Shown here in pieces: positions 40,810-53,083 of a stretch of DNA of 64,000 nucleotides. A program made the position numbers and the translations under genes. Numbering within the stretch: the first letter of the stretch is position 1; the number at the start of each line of letters is the position of its first letter. Origin of the DNA: Druceiella hillmani (lineage: Eukaryota; Arthropoda; Insecta; Lepidoptera; Hepialidae); NCBI GenBank assembly GCA_039881145.1, contig JAYKKI010000126.1, forward strand, positions 3,378,501-3,442,500. Direction: 5' to 3'. The notes beneath the pieces were generated by a model that worked only from the letters and a program-made list of their open reading frames with translations, was not told the DNA's origin and made no database searches.

Positions 40810-41885
40810 GCTATAGTAGTAACCGCCTGTTAACCGTTGAGGAGTTCCGTTCTCAGTATCCGGAGTCTAATATCAGATTTTATAAAGTAACAACCAACAC
40901 TTGAGGAGTTCCAGTTTTTGTATACGAAATCCAATATAACATCTTGCAAAGTAATAACTAAAGTAACAACTAACCAGTAGCAAATATACACGATGTCCGG
41001 GAATAAATGTCGGACAAACAAGAAAGACGCTATTCGTTGGCTATAAAGGAATAAATTGTCGTTGAAATAATACGTAAAACACGTCCTTTTTCTAATTGAG
41101 TGCAAAAAAAAATATTATTCATAAATCTTTTTAATACACCTGTTACCGCTAACGCACGCACACAAGCTCACGCTAGCCGTACGCAGCTATTACATTAACC
41201 CGAGCGGTGCTTATTTACGTGCGCAAGTATTGTGTGTATGAAAAAAATTACAAATAATTATAAATATTATTTTGAATTTTCTGAAAAAAGAAGCCATCTA
41301 TTAAATTTTATTTACTATTTTTCGGTCAACGAATAACGTCTTTCTTTGTCCGACATTTATTCTCGGACACTGTGTATTAAATCACATTTTAATTACTACC
41401 ATCGGTTAGGGAGTTGCATTACTCATCTTCAGGACTCATCATCAGACCTTGACTCGACCTGACCTGGTGCAGTTATTTCGCAAAATAAAAACTGCAAAAA
41501 CTATCTAAAGTAGCAAATATCTTGAATCACTCTTGATTTATTTCCGTCCTATAAGGAGTTCCATTGTTCATGTCCAGAACGCAGCATCAGACTCTGACAT
41601 GGTCGATGGTCAAGTTATTTTGTAAAGTAACAACTGCCAATAGCAAATATCTTGAATCACGGTTAATTTACCAACATCCGTTAAGGAGTTCCATTTTTCA
41701 TCACCAGAACTCATCATCAGACCCGAACTGGGTAAGTCGAGTAGTTATTTTGCAAAGTCTAGTCTGTCGGCTAGTTGTCAAACTAGCCGTAACAAATATC
41801 TTGAATCATATTTGATTTACTGCCATTCGTTAAGGAGTTACATCGTTCATTTCCGGATTTCATCATCAGATCATCATCAAATTTA
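40810..41885. repeat. Tandem repeat with GGAGTTCC core, six units
   Basis: Cores lie at about 40841, 40914, 41409, 41555, 41695 and 41835, each followed by a CATCATCAGA-like phrase and later TAGCAAATATCTTGAATCAC. The spacing is 140-146 bp outside the MITE insertion. I recall repeats of this type from moth and butterfly genomes. Confidence 0.85.
40989..41374. mobile_element. Tc1/mariner-type MITE in the GGAGTTCC repeat
   Basis: The ends are CACGATGTCCGGGAATAAAT and, inverted, CACAGTGTCCGAGAATAAAT. Similarity runs about 45 bp inward through GTCGGACAAA and CTTTCT. TA lies on both sides (40987-40988 and 41375-41376). Removing it and one TA rejoins the host repeat unit. It is 386 bp with no transposase. 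Confidence 0.88.
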
Positions 41886-42040
41886 TATGAGATCACCCGA
41901 AAGTACCCTCTTTGAAATGAAAAAATATTATAGCAATCGGTCCACTCGGTAAAGAATTATCGCTGAACAAACATAAGAGAAAAAAGATTCCGACGAGTTG
42001 AGAACCTTCCCCTTTTTTGAAGTTGGTTAAAAATAGGACC
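41886..42040. repeat. Dispersed repeat tail
   Basis: It holds ATTATAGCAATCGGTCCACT and ends GAGAACCTTCCCCTTTTTTG then AAGTTGGTTAAAAA. I recall very similar phrases from the ends of repeats common in Lepidoptera. Confidence 0.6.
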
Positions 42041-44097
42041 TTCTTTGCACGGGCAGGAAGTCCCTCTGGACGAAGAAAGAAAAAAGCCTGTTAATAAATC
42101 TCATATTTTGAGGGTTTCGCAGCAAGACGTTAACACGGTTGCCTAATGCAAGGTATCTGTTCCATCACATTTTTTTTTCGGAAAGACGGAAGTTATCTGC
42201 ATGAAATTTAGGATAGTCCCAAAAAATCTGTACAAACTTTTCAAATTTCAATCGAAATTTTAAAGTGTCTAAATTTGATACAAGAGAAATATTTCTTTTG
42301 GGGTTGCGTGACTAAACGACGAAAACAAAACCATTATAATTCATTAATGTCTGTTTAACCGTCCGTAGTTTGCGGTATAATAGCACTTTAAGAACTATTG
42401 TGATGACATTTGACAGGACTATGCCTTCCTGTCAAATATCCTTCCTAAATATCCTTCTATAAAATATGTAAATACGTGAAAATAGACAAAAACGATTTTC
42501 TTTTCATTTTTTAAAGTACTTGCCTTTCATATATCGAAACTGGAGGACGAAGTAATTGAATAATATATTAAAAACCAGACAAACATATTTATTAATATTT
42601 TTCGATACGTAGTCGCCCTGACTTTTTAAGACGTGTTTTAAAAAAAATGAAAATAAGTAGTCGATACTAATAAAAAATTATTTCGGTTAACTGTATTATT
42701 AATTAAAGAAATATAGGCAATCAAGGTATTTGTCTTATATTTATTAAATATATATTAGGCAGTATATTTACAAAACAAACAATAATATAAATATTTACAA
42801 AAGGTTTAGATAATAGAATACTATAATAAGTTTCACCTATGTCTATGCTTAGGTACCTGTATCTATGCTTATAAGTAGTGCGATTCTAATCGTACCTGAC
42901 AGGTTTATTTAAGAAGTTATTTGGAAAAAAACACTTTACAAAATAATACCCTAACCCACTACCCCAACTCCTTGCAGAGATAAACAATAAAATTACAAAA
43001 AATGTCAAATATGAAATTTGTAACAACGTAAAAATTAAAAATCCTACCTTAATCACATAATAAACAGAGCAACATTCGATAGTCGCCATTATTTGTTTAC
43101 TTTCACGACAAAAATGCTCGTTCAAAAAATAAACTAAAAAAATATTAATTTTAAGGCACAAAGAAAAAGAATAATACAGTAAGTATTTCGCTGACAAAAT
43201 ACAATACATGTATTTAAAAACCGAAAAATTATTGAATTATTTATAACATTATCTTGAAACGATATAATTACGAGAACGACAGCAAAACACTCGGCAGCGA
43301 TTGACAGCGTTAAAATAACACAATGATTCTTTGTATGTGTGCGTAATAAACACGAGATTGTTCAGGCTGTATACAGTCGAGGTAATCTCGAAAATTCCAG
43401 CTTTCCTTATGACTATGAACTGATGGCCTGAAGTGAGATAATCGATTTGAATTTCGCATGGACAATTTCTAACTCGTGGAGTTTTTGTAATTTAATACAA
43501 TATAGGAATGAAGTTGTACGTTTTATCTAAAATTCCACGTTTCGGTAAAGTTCGCTTTGTGCACGCGAACTGCAAATCGTATCAATCGTATTGAAGTGTG
43601 GACTTCGCTTGATAATTAAATATATTTAGATTTTCGTAAACATGTGATAAGTACATGCTAAATGTTCAGGGCAAGCTAAGTATCATTGCTTATAGGGCAC
43701 TGCAGGCCACTTTTGTAATTGTTGAAGTCTATAATACATAAAGAAATCAACTTCTTCTATAAAGTAAACAAATGCTGGTAATATTTTTTTCAAAATTCGA
43801 TTCCTAAAAGGTGAAAATTTAATTCTTCATGTATTTTATTATTAAATTTCTTTCCATGGAATTCCATCCATGGTAGTTCAAGAACGTGTCATTTAGATTT
43901 GTTTTCTTTTATAACGTAAGTGTTTATTGAATGTGTTTTCTGTAAGGATTGAAAATAATAAAATACATTTTCTTCGTATGCATAATAATTGTATCTAAAA
44001 TACGTAAGTTAAAATTATCGAATTCCTAAAAAATATTTCTAGTCTGGAATATATCGTAGTTATTCAATAAAATAACATCAAACGCAGATCAAGCCTA
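42041..44097. other. AT-rich region between copies 3 and 4, no gene recognised
   Basis: A minus-strand frame at 42886-43209 contains MATIECCSVYYVIKVGFLIF after a reasonable start context and is hydrophobic, but it has no homology I know and no companion exon. The rest shows no gene. Confidence 0.4.
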
Positions 44098-47000
44098 TTA
44101 TGTGTGAATCAAGTTGATAGAAAAATTGTAGCAGGCAAACCGCACATTGTTGGTGTAGAACTTAACGTCGCCCGTATAGAAACCATAGACGAAATTCTCG
44201 CCCATCATGGTATGCACTAGTCCATTGATATTTTTGTAGAAAACTTTGTTTACTCCCTGAAATCAACATAACATTTTAATTTTAATTAACAATGCAGATA
44301 ACTTAATTATCGTCCGTTTTCATAATCTATAATACACTTAAAATATAAATATACAATCAAATTTCAAAGAGACTATAGTTTTTCTGCTGTAACCTTTGCT
44401 TATCAGGTTAGATTTTTTTTGTTCAGTTTGATCACGGAAGTGGAAAAAACTAAGATCATATTTTATGGAAAAAGTAATGAAATATAAATAAGTTATATCA
44501 TAGTAAATGTAATTATTTTTACCAATTTTAATGAGCAATTCTCTGCCAATTGGTTCTGCCCCTTGTTTAGCTCAATGACTAATAAATTGTTGCAGACATT
44601 CTTCTCCTTGTAATTGAAAATGAGTGTACTCTTTTTGGCTACTTTCTGATATAATTTTACGTGAAACTGGAAGTATCAAATTAAAGGTTTGTTGAATTTC
44701 TGGGCACTTAAAAGTATGGAAATGGGATTATTTATAATAAATTATTCAAATTTTAATTGCATAGAAACTCATGATGTGAGCTTTAGAGAAATTGGAATTA
44801 ACGTTGTGAATTTGTATAAATAAGTCATCATTTCACGTCTGTAATAAATAATTAACAGATAAAATTATTTCAATGCAAGTGTAAACAATTAGGTATTTGA
44901 CTAAATTGTCTTTCATCAATCATAATTTCAAGGTACAAGCTGATGAAGAGTGAAAAATAAATTTAATGGTCTTAAAATTTTACCGAGTTATAAAAGTTTA
45001 AATTTAATCTTTAGAGAAGGATGGCAATACTATGTTGTGAGGTCATTTTTAATACTGCACATTATATTCTACGAGAGGAAAAGAGACAGGGATATACCCA
45101 ACTCTATCCGTATCTTCAAATTTAGAATTCTACAACTGGCTTATTTTTCAATCAATTTTTGAATTTTTTTCAAGACTGGTTTTTAATTAACTTATATTTC
45201 ACAATACGTACGAAAAATATCAAAATTTGGAATGAGTCAACTACCGTAATCCTTGGTACCCCTGATTTTTTCACCACTTATTTTATATTTTATAAAAATT
45301 CGAAAACTGCAAAATTTTAGTATTATCGTTTTTTTCTAACATCAAAGTTTTAGTTACCAGCCATACAAAAATATGTTGAAAACTTTTTCCCAAAAATTGA
45401 AGCAACTTGCGCGTAAATAATGCGAATACTTCTTATAAAATATTAATAATACTATTAATAAAAATAAACAACACTACTTTCCCATTGTACTGTATGTGAA
45501 TTAGTTCTACCGTAACTGAGACACAATGTACACAGTCTTTGTAAAATAGACATTGTTTTCAAATCAGTAAATCCATTCATTACATACTTGTCAGCATGTG
45601 CGTAACGCAATACTGTGAACATTGACTAAAAATATGACAGACTTTAAATGACTACAGGGCATAGATGACGAAACTTCTAGAAATAAATTTATTCCACTGT
45701 TATATTCTTTTTTCCGGTATATCCTGATATTGGTTTGGAATTTTCTTTATCTTTAGATTTTATAACCTAGCGTTTTATATCCCTGTTAGAAAAATCATAG
45801 ACGGATCATCAAGAAACCTAGGTAGGTTTCTTTATGCTGGTTTACTCAATTTCTCGTGAAAGCTTCTATCTTCCACATATAGGCATATACGTAAAAAATA
45901 GAAACAATAATGTTTCGTATAGCTAGTAAGGACAAGTCTGTAATTTTGTGATGCGTACTATTGTTTGACCGTAGGGAGTAATTAAAACATTATCAACATT
46001 GACGGTTTGCCGGACGTTTCTCTCTAAAGTAACAAGGCCTGTACATTCTACCACTGTTTGACTCTGAATAACTAAACGAAACGTGCGTGCATGTGGGCGT
46101 TATACGTTATATCAAATTCATAATTAAAACAAAATTTGTTGTCTGTAAAGTCGGTTTACGGACGATAGTTTTAAGTTAGTGTGAATTAAATTGAATTATT
46201 ATCACTGAATTATTATTATTTTGTATAATACAAAGGAGTGACGTCACGCGAGAAGAGAGATAAATTCCGACGCTTGGGCCGGTCGTGCCTCTCTATCACT
46301 TATTCCGCACTCTCGCTTGCACGCTCAGGCTCAGGCGAAACGTGACACTTTTTCATGCGTGCAGCCGGTGTTAATTGATTTATAAGACGTTATCACGTTA
46401 AAAAAAAATAAAAAGAAACCTAACTTAACGTAAACTTGTGATTAAGAATCCTAATGATAGGCTGCTCAACTTTTAACTTTTATTATATTGTACTTACCAC
46501 TGAGAAATGTATGTTCGTTGATTATAATTTGCATCACAGTTGGGAGGCTTGTCTATCTATATATTTATTAATTTTTTTTTCTGCAAGCTTAGGAAACTAA
46601 ATATCTAGTGGCAGACTTATTGTTACAAGAGCAATCTCTTACAGCCAACGACAATAAATTAGATGATAACATTAAGTCCTGTGGCAGACAGTAAGTGATT
46701 TTTAAACAGTAATTAGTTCTACTTAAAATATAAAATACACAATAATGTGTGATAATAAAATAAGAATAAATAAAAACCAAAGCAAAACCACACTTTAGGA
46801 ATAAGGAGGGTCAAGGATGGGTTATAATGAATGGGATTAGCATCTGCCAAATTATGATATATAATGTATTTTCAGACGACTTCTGAACGCAGACAACGAG
46901 AGCGCACTTAGTTCATTCCAAAATCGAGTAGAATATACGGTGAAGTGTTCTCCATAAAATTTCATTCTAGGCCGATGGATTAGGTGGGTATACTTGTTTT

Positions 47001-50000
47001 TCGATCTTAATTCGAGGTCGTGGGATGACAGGTATTGAAATCTAGATTTAAGGTATGAAGATGTAACGGGATTATTGAGGATATTATGTACAAAACATAG
47101 AAGATGAACGTTGCGTCGATCACGAATCTTTAACCATTTATGACGTGAACGATACTCGGATGTGTGGTCAAATTTTTTGAGACCAAAAATGTATCGAATA
47201 CACAAGTTTTGAAGTTTTAATTAATCGAATAAATGTCAAAGATTCATCTCCACAAACAAAATTAGACAGAAGTAAAATTTGATAAATGTGTACTTGAGTT
47301 CGTAGTGGAAGAAGATTTTGAAGCCGTTTGAGAGAGTGTATTTTGAAGAAAATCTTACGACTAACAGCATTTACTTGAGAATGCCATGTGAGCTGTTGGT
47401 CAATTAGTATGCCAAGGAATTTTACGGTTGAAATAAAGGGAATAGCATAACCGTTAATCAATAGCTGTGGTAACTCAGATATAAATATTTTTGACAGAAG
47501 TTTCTGACTACCGATAGTAATAGCCTGCTATTTAATTGGGTTAATCAAAAGACCCTGCCTATCAGCCCATTGATTGATCAAATATAGATCTACATTTAAT
47601 ATATCAATGCATGAAGAGGTTTATCGATATTCCAGTGAGAGTATATTTGAAGATCATCAGCATATATTGTAAAACATAACACATTGTACTCTGAACAGAT
47701 AATTTTATTTTAATTAAATTTTCATAGTTTACGGCTGAATTCTAGGTATTTTCTGAATAACGTTTTCATTAATTTATTTTTCATTATTATTACCATCACA
47801 TTTGAAGTCACATTTTTTATCTAAATTCAAAAATACTCAACAGGTCACGATCACGCGGAAATCATCAATAGGTTAGTTTTTATTCTTTATAAATTAAAAA
47901 ATTTCAAAAAAAATTAATATAATGCCATAAAATTAAAAAATTGGGATATTAAAAAATTTCCCCTATTCTGTACACCTAAATTATTGTATATTTTGGAATG
48001 TCTAAACGAGCTATTGAGGATTATGCCACTACGCAATAGGTTTTGACGTAAATACATTTTTTGGTGTTACAAATTGAAATATTACGGTCGCTATTCTGAT
48101 TTCATTTTAACGTTATATAGCCTGTGATACGCAAGATAATGTACCGATTTTAACTGTAAATCACATCAATATCAGTCAAGCTATTTCGTTGCTACTGAGG
48201 GGGAAAAATCAAATATCTACATACGTGAATCTGTATAATTCCTTTTGACGCAGTCATAAAAAATATAGGCATCGATTTTTTATCCAAAATGTGTGATGTA
48301 AGCTAAAAATGGCGGAAAGTTTTATAATTTATTTATACGTTGTTTTAAATTATTTTATTTGAATATATTAATTGACTTTATAAAAATTCAACGAATGTAA
48401 ACGTTATTTATTGTGCTGTAGCACTAATAAATACAAAAATGTATAGATCTTGCAAAAATAGTTAGAATATTAAATATGAAAAGAAAGAATATGGTAATAG
48501 CGATGGGACAATAATATATTTAATTAAACTACTTTTACTCTTTACGTTCGAAAAAATTTCCGTGGTTCTGAATAATACATAATTATGGATATCCACAATT
48601 TAATAATAATATGTATACCATAATTGATTTAAAATAAAATTTAATAACACAATTTTTGGCCCACTAAATCTACTATTGCGTAATATTTCAAGATTTGGAG
48701 TTCTTGGATTGTTTTCAAGGAAATAGGGTAAAAGCCGGATAGTTGCCTCAGGAGGATAGTTGCCTCGGTTTTTAATACACTATGTTAGGGATGTTTCTGG
48801 CGTTGGTGCCCTTTTATACATAGAAGCCCTCCTCCCGCAATCTCCAGTGCCCGCGGCAAGACCCTAAACGAGTGTTGAAACTATAATACTATTTTGGTAT
48901 TTAGTTTTGAATGTTTTTTATATGGTTGTAGATTCACCCAACTTTTTGTTTCTTCAGACGTACTAGAGTTTAAAGTACACAATAAGCAAAATAGCTTTTA
49001 TTTATGTTGAAATAAAATAGGTAACAATCCGTATCGAAAAGGATATTTACCCCATTTGTTTTTGCGAATAGTTGCCTTAAGGGGAAGGTTGCAATTACTA
49101 GATTTATTTAACGATATTACATATGTTGCAGGTGGATGAAATGCTTCGCAAATATGAGCGAAAACCAGGCGTGGTCCCGCGTCACATCAGCTGGACTGAT
49201 ACTAGTTTAGCACTAGTTTTCAAAGAGCTTAATAGAAAAGAAAAAGGCTTCAACGAGGTTTCTCGAACCTTAAGAAGGTGCTACGAACAGAATAACCTAC
49301 AATAAACTCAAGGAAAATAGCCTACCCTAGGTTTTGAAAAAGAAAAACTACTTGTGGCTCACATATTAGACCTAAGAGAAGCAAGATTTTCTTCAGAAAG
49401 AACAGCAATTCATCAATTAGCTTACCAGTTTGCTGAGAAGTTGCAGTTGATGCGTAACTTTAACAACAAGACCCAAGTGGCCGGACCGTAATGGTTAAAA
49501 AGCTTTCTTGAAAGAAACCGTGTGATAAGTTGAAGACAAGCTGAGGGTTTATCACTTGAAAGAGCGAAGGATCTTAACAGAGAAGAAGTTGCTAAATTTT
49601 TGCTCTGCTTACAACTGTCTTAACAGAAAATGATCTGCTGGGTAAATCAGACGGAATATTTAATATGGGGGAAACCGGAGTTCAGCTCAGTAATAAACCT
49701 GGCAAAGTACTAGCCAAGAAGGGCGCAAGAGCTGTGAAATCACTTGCTTTCGGTGAAAAGGGAGAAACAATCGCTGTTGATGCTACTTGCAATGCTGTTG
49801 ATGCTACTTGCAAGTGTGGCATCCGAGCAGCTGCTCCTGTCAAAGCAATGAGTGGCTTTTGCGGCACCGGGATCTGTCCAGTCAATCCAAATGCTTTATC
49901 CGACGTTGAATTTATTATATTAGATGTAGTATTGGATAAGCTTGTAGAAGAACGTGAGTCTGATCATACAGGCGATCAAATATCAAGCGTTTTTAGAGAC

Positions 50001-52905
50001 CCCACGTTAGGTGAACGCGTCCGAGAATCTGAGTCTCAGCAACATCTTGCAGAAAATGAACAGGAACAAGTACCTCTCCTATGCGACCAAGTACCAGGTG
50101 TTTCAAATGATGCTGCATTAGGCGAATGTGTCCAAGAATCTGAGTTTGAGCAATGTCTGCACCAAATGAGCGGGACCAAGTGCCTCTTCTATGCGTTACT
50201 GATGAAAACGAACCAGGAACTAAAATGATTAGCGTGCACCAATACCAAATGCCACCTAGGTTATCTTCAAGCCTTTGTCCTGAACTTTCTCAATACTGTT
50301 TGGCCCAAATAGATATTGAAATTGAAATTTATATCCGTAATCGTACTGAACTATCATTACTATCTCTAATATTTTTGAATGAGTCTAATAAATCACAGCA
50401 CCAAAATATTGAAAAATAAACATAATCAAAATGTTTACGTCAGTCGTCTCCCGTACCCAAATTAAATAAAAAATCTGCAGAAGTCTTAAATTCCAACGCA
50501 AACATTTAAGAGAAGAAAAATAAAGAACAAAGAAGAAAAAGGAACAGAATATGAAATTGGGACAACAAAACAAAAGGATTTTAAGAGAGCACAAAATAAA
50601 CCAGCTAGCACCAAGGCAAAAACTAAGAAGAAAAGAAGATAACAGAAAGAAATAAAAGAGAATGTCGACATATCCAGCAGTGACCCAGAATTCGAAGACA
50701 CAGATTTTATAAAACTGAATGAAGGAACAACTTTTGGAAAGAGACAAAATAACAATTTACAGTTCTCACAGAGAAAATGAAGAAAACATCTAAAGGGATA
50801 CTTACCAAAGGACTAAAAATAAAAAAAGAGTAAGAAAGAAAAGTCGACTTTAAGAGACACTGAAAAGACAAAAAATATAAAGTACTAATTAAAAATAAGA
50901 AAAATCGAATATAAACGTTTTAATTGATGATTATTGCGTAGAATGTTTTGAGAATTGCTATTTTACAATATCCAAATCAGACTGGATTGCATGTGATAAA
51001 TGTAGAATGTGGTTCCATAAAACTTGTACATCCCTCAAAAAATATTGTATGAGATGTGGAAAATTGAAAGCTTTGGCTTTGTAATATATGAATCACCTTT
51101 TACTTTTTCCGGTGATATCCGCCTATGTGTTAAAATAATGTTTGTTACCATATTGATTGCCAACCAAAGTTGATTACCATATTGTTCATTATTTATAAAA
51201 ATAATAATCTTAAAGTTTATAAGAGGTTCTTTTCTATTTTTAAATACGTTACACTGTAAAATGTTTGTAATATGCTACAATGTTAACTAGTACTTCGATT
51301 AGTAGGTACTTATTAAAATGAACTCAATAATGAATAAATACTGATTGAACTTACATAAAGTTGCTTTATTCCAAAAAAATTAAGCAATTACATAGTGAGT
51401 CATCTATCCCCGCATGAGGCAAGTATCCTCCGAAGATTTTTTAAGTTAAAGCTACTATCCGCCACAGTAGGCAAGTATCTGTTTTTCGAGAGGTCAAATA
51501 AAACTAGATTTACACAAAAACTGTAAAAATTATGTTTAAAAAAAATAGGCTTTAATATATACTGAGCATTTTGTAAATATATACTTTATTTTTGAGTAAT
51601 TGAGGTTTTTTTTGAAAATGGGGCGACTATCCGGCGTTTACACTACCCACTTTCACTCATATGCACAAAATTACAATCAAAACATAGATACATTTATATA
51701 TGTCTATACAAGATTATAAATACAATTCCTACATAAGCATTATATCATCCGTATCAATTCTCCATTTAATTTATAGATCAACAGAATCTCTCATGATACC
51801 TTCCTTATCATATCCTCGATTTTTTGTAAATCCATGAAACTATGATAATTTTCCAAATATTTCGTGACTATCGGACGCAACTACCTATATAAAATATCAC
51901 CACTGTCCGTTAAAAGAAATCTTTAATTAACTTAATAAAACAGTTGCAAACCTTACCCCAACTGGCCCCAACCATTTCAACACGCGTAGGAACAGAATCA
52001 TCGACTGCGATCCGTCTGTATTGTTAATGACGTCGATTGTAGTCAATATTCCCCGAGATCCATCCCTACCTCCAACTTTGCAGGTTTTGAAGGCGCCCAT
52101 CTGAACCGTATATTTTCCCTTTGAAATTATATTTCAAACAATAATATAAAATTTGAATTAACTGCTTTTTAAAATATCAAATTATGATTTTATAAGGTTT
52201 GATACTCTGCACGATTTATTTCCGTGGTTCTGAAAAAAATACACAAAACGCTATTTACCTGCAGAAATTTCCAGAATAAGGGTATTTTACTGATTTTGTA
52301 TAAAATAGCGAACCACTTAAAATGTCAATTCCATTATTGTAATCAGATAAAGCATTACATTACTTTACAGAGTTGTAACACTTAGGTAATGATAGATAAA
52401 CCTAGTAAGTCGTAAAAAGAAAGAACATGGTGTCCCAAGTTACCTAGCGAAAGAAAAAAGGGCATCACTAGACTATTGGCCGAATTAAGTAGCTATATCT
52501 TTGGTATCACTGCCGATGGCTAGTGAGAATGCAATAAATAAATCAAATGTATCATCATAGGATGAAACATATTTAGTACAAATATAGCAGTCATTATTCT
52601 CTTTCATGTACACGGAGTTTGAGAATTCAATCATCCAGAAGCAGAAGGAATGTTGTACAGTGCACAGTACCCGGCGTAAAGGCGTACGGCTTGGAATCTA
52701 TTAACGAGATTCTGACAGGCGATTCCCAAAAGACGAAGAACTAAATTACTTGCCTCTTTTAGTGTGAGACGATTCGAGGGTTGTCATTGAATATATATGC
52801 TAAATAAAAGGATACATATGAAAATAATATACTTACGAAAGGTCGCGCACTAAGGATAAAGGAAATTGCTACACCAAATACGAGCGCGATGCGCCACGAC
52901 TGCAT
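44098..52905 (-). CDS. Secreted-protein gene family, copy 4 (apparently intact)
   Basis: Four exons join in phase 0. A is 52837-52905 (MQSWRIALVFGVAISF, a clear signal peptide, donor GTAAGT). C is 51957-52118 (54 residues, GKYTVQMGAFKTCKVGG, INNTDGSQS, donor GTAAGG). D is 44523-44666 (48 residues, FHVKLYQ, FNYKEKNVCNN, LAENCS, acceptor CTTCCAG). E is 44098-44256 (52 residues plus TAA, GVNKVFYKNINGL, GENFVYGFYTGD, acceptor ATTTCAG). The product would be about 177 residues with a signal peptide and four conserved cysteines. The C-D intron is 7.3 kb because a LINE remnant and a pogo element sit in it. A further in-frame stretch at 52640-52740 (SPVRISLIDSKPYAF) could be an optional exon, but I see no good donor. 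The DUF1091 resemblance is by eye. Confidence 0.7.
44670..46585. other. Intron of copy 4, no gene recognised
   Basis: AT-rich. GC content rises at 46230-46360 (see the separate entry). A few short open frames have no features. Confidence 0.45.
46230..46360. other. GC-rich island with a CRE-like palindrome
   Basis: It contains GAGTGACGTCACGCG; TGACGTCA is the classical CRE/ATF site. A Pyr-rich, CG-rich stretch follows (GGGCCGGTCGTGCC, CACTCTCGCTTGCACGC). It may be a promoter, or the 5' region of a mobile element; no transcript can be assigned. Confidence 0.4.
46600..47690 (-). mobile_element. Non-LTR retrotransposon (LINE) remnant, 3' part
   Basis: On the minus strand the catalytic YADDLQIY is at about 47653-47675. 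It is followed by INQWADRQGLLINPIK, VKFLGILIDQQLTWHSQVNA (47461-47300) and a C-terminal block with SRHKWLKIRDRRNVHLLCF and STRFWNELSALSLSAF (47205-46852). The order is typical of CR1/Jockey-group elements. Frames are broken and the 5' half is missing, as expected from 5' truncation. The 3' end (46600-46680) matches the SINE tail at 35651-35700. Confidence 0.85.
47700..48720. other. AT-rich intron sequence, no gene recognised
   Basis: No exon or element termini are visible between the truncated LINE and the pogo-like element. Confidence 0.5.
49120..49620 (+). pseudogene. pogo-type transposase, DNA-binding part
   Basis: MLRKYERKPGVVPRHISWTD fits the start of a psq-type helix-turn-helix, which usually begins RKYxRKPGSR. 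After a stop, the frame resumes with EKEKLLVAHILDLREARF, IHQLAYQFAEKLQL and LSLERAKDLNREEVAKF, which fit the CENP-B-type second DNA-binding domain. A TTGCAG just before 49132 could be a splice acceptor. Stops lie at about 49302, 49488 and 49530. Confidence 0.75.
49665..50228 (+). pseudogene. pogo-type transposase, deleted catalytic part
   Basis: The frame starts MGETGVQLSNKPGKVLAKKG. In this family the segment is normally VDETG, so the catalytic aspartate is glycine here. After GEKGETIAVDATCNA, a 7-residue phrase is repeated (VDATCNA, VDATCKC). The frame then jumps to GTGICPVNPNALSDVEF, the C-terminal part of the domain, so about 150 residues are missing, yet the frame stays open. An acidic, repeated tail follows (RESESQQHLAENEQEQVP and a second similar unit). 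Confidence 0.75.
50926..51082 (+). pseudogene. PHD-type zinc finger of the pogo element
   Basis: It reads CVECFENCY, then SDWIACDKCRMWFHKTCTS and CMRCGK, giving the Cys4-His-Cys3 order of a PHD finger with the tryptophan two residues before the histidine. Pogo-like elements of insects often end with such a finger. It follows a lysine-rich linker and ends at TAA shortly after. Confidence 0.75.
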
Positions 52906-53050
52906 TATGAATAAAATATGAAAGGATGTAATCTGACAATATTATTTTTGGTATTATGATATTATAATTGAATGACATTACCGAAATAGTAGTCGGTAAA
53001 CAAAATAACAATTTTTTGCCTAACCTAATGCCGTTAGTTGTGTCATTTTA

Positions 53051-53083
53051 TATGTCATTAATGATATCAACTATGAATACCGA
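53051..53083 (-). promoter_or_regulatory. Conserved upstream block, copy 4
   Basis: TATGTCATTAATGATATCAA then CTATGAATACCGATC, 146 bp from the ATG. It matches copy 3 in sequence and distance, and copies 1 and 2 more loosely. Confidence 0.4.

Larger units (their letters stand above)
48726..51648 (+). mobile_element. pogo/Tigger-type DNA transposon, internally deleted
   Basis: The left end GGGTAAAAGCCGGATAGTTG and right end (complement) GGGTAGTGTAAACGCCGGAT form imperfect inverted repeats. A TA precedes the left end. Phrases like GGATAGTTGCCTC recur inside both ends. Coding pieces on the plus strand are a psq-type helix-turn-helix (49126-49305), a CENP-B-type DNA-binding part (49320-49600), a shortened DDE part (49665-49900) and a PHD finger (50926-51082). 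At about 2.9 kb, with stops and a large deletion in the catalytic region, it cannot be autonomous. Confidence 0.85.

Noticed and set aside
42886..43209. 107-codon minus-strand frame with a signal-like hydrophobic start (MATIECCSVYYV)
   Set aside because: No recognisable homology and no companion exon. The hydrophobic run can come from base composition; kept only as a note.
52640..52740. Extra coding exon between exons A and C of copy 4
   Set aside because: Open and in phase with exon A, but no good phase-0 donor is seen, and the matching sequences in copies 1-3 carry stops and are repeated within the intron.
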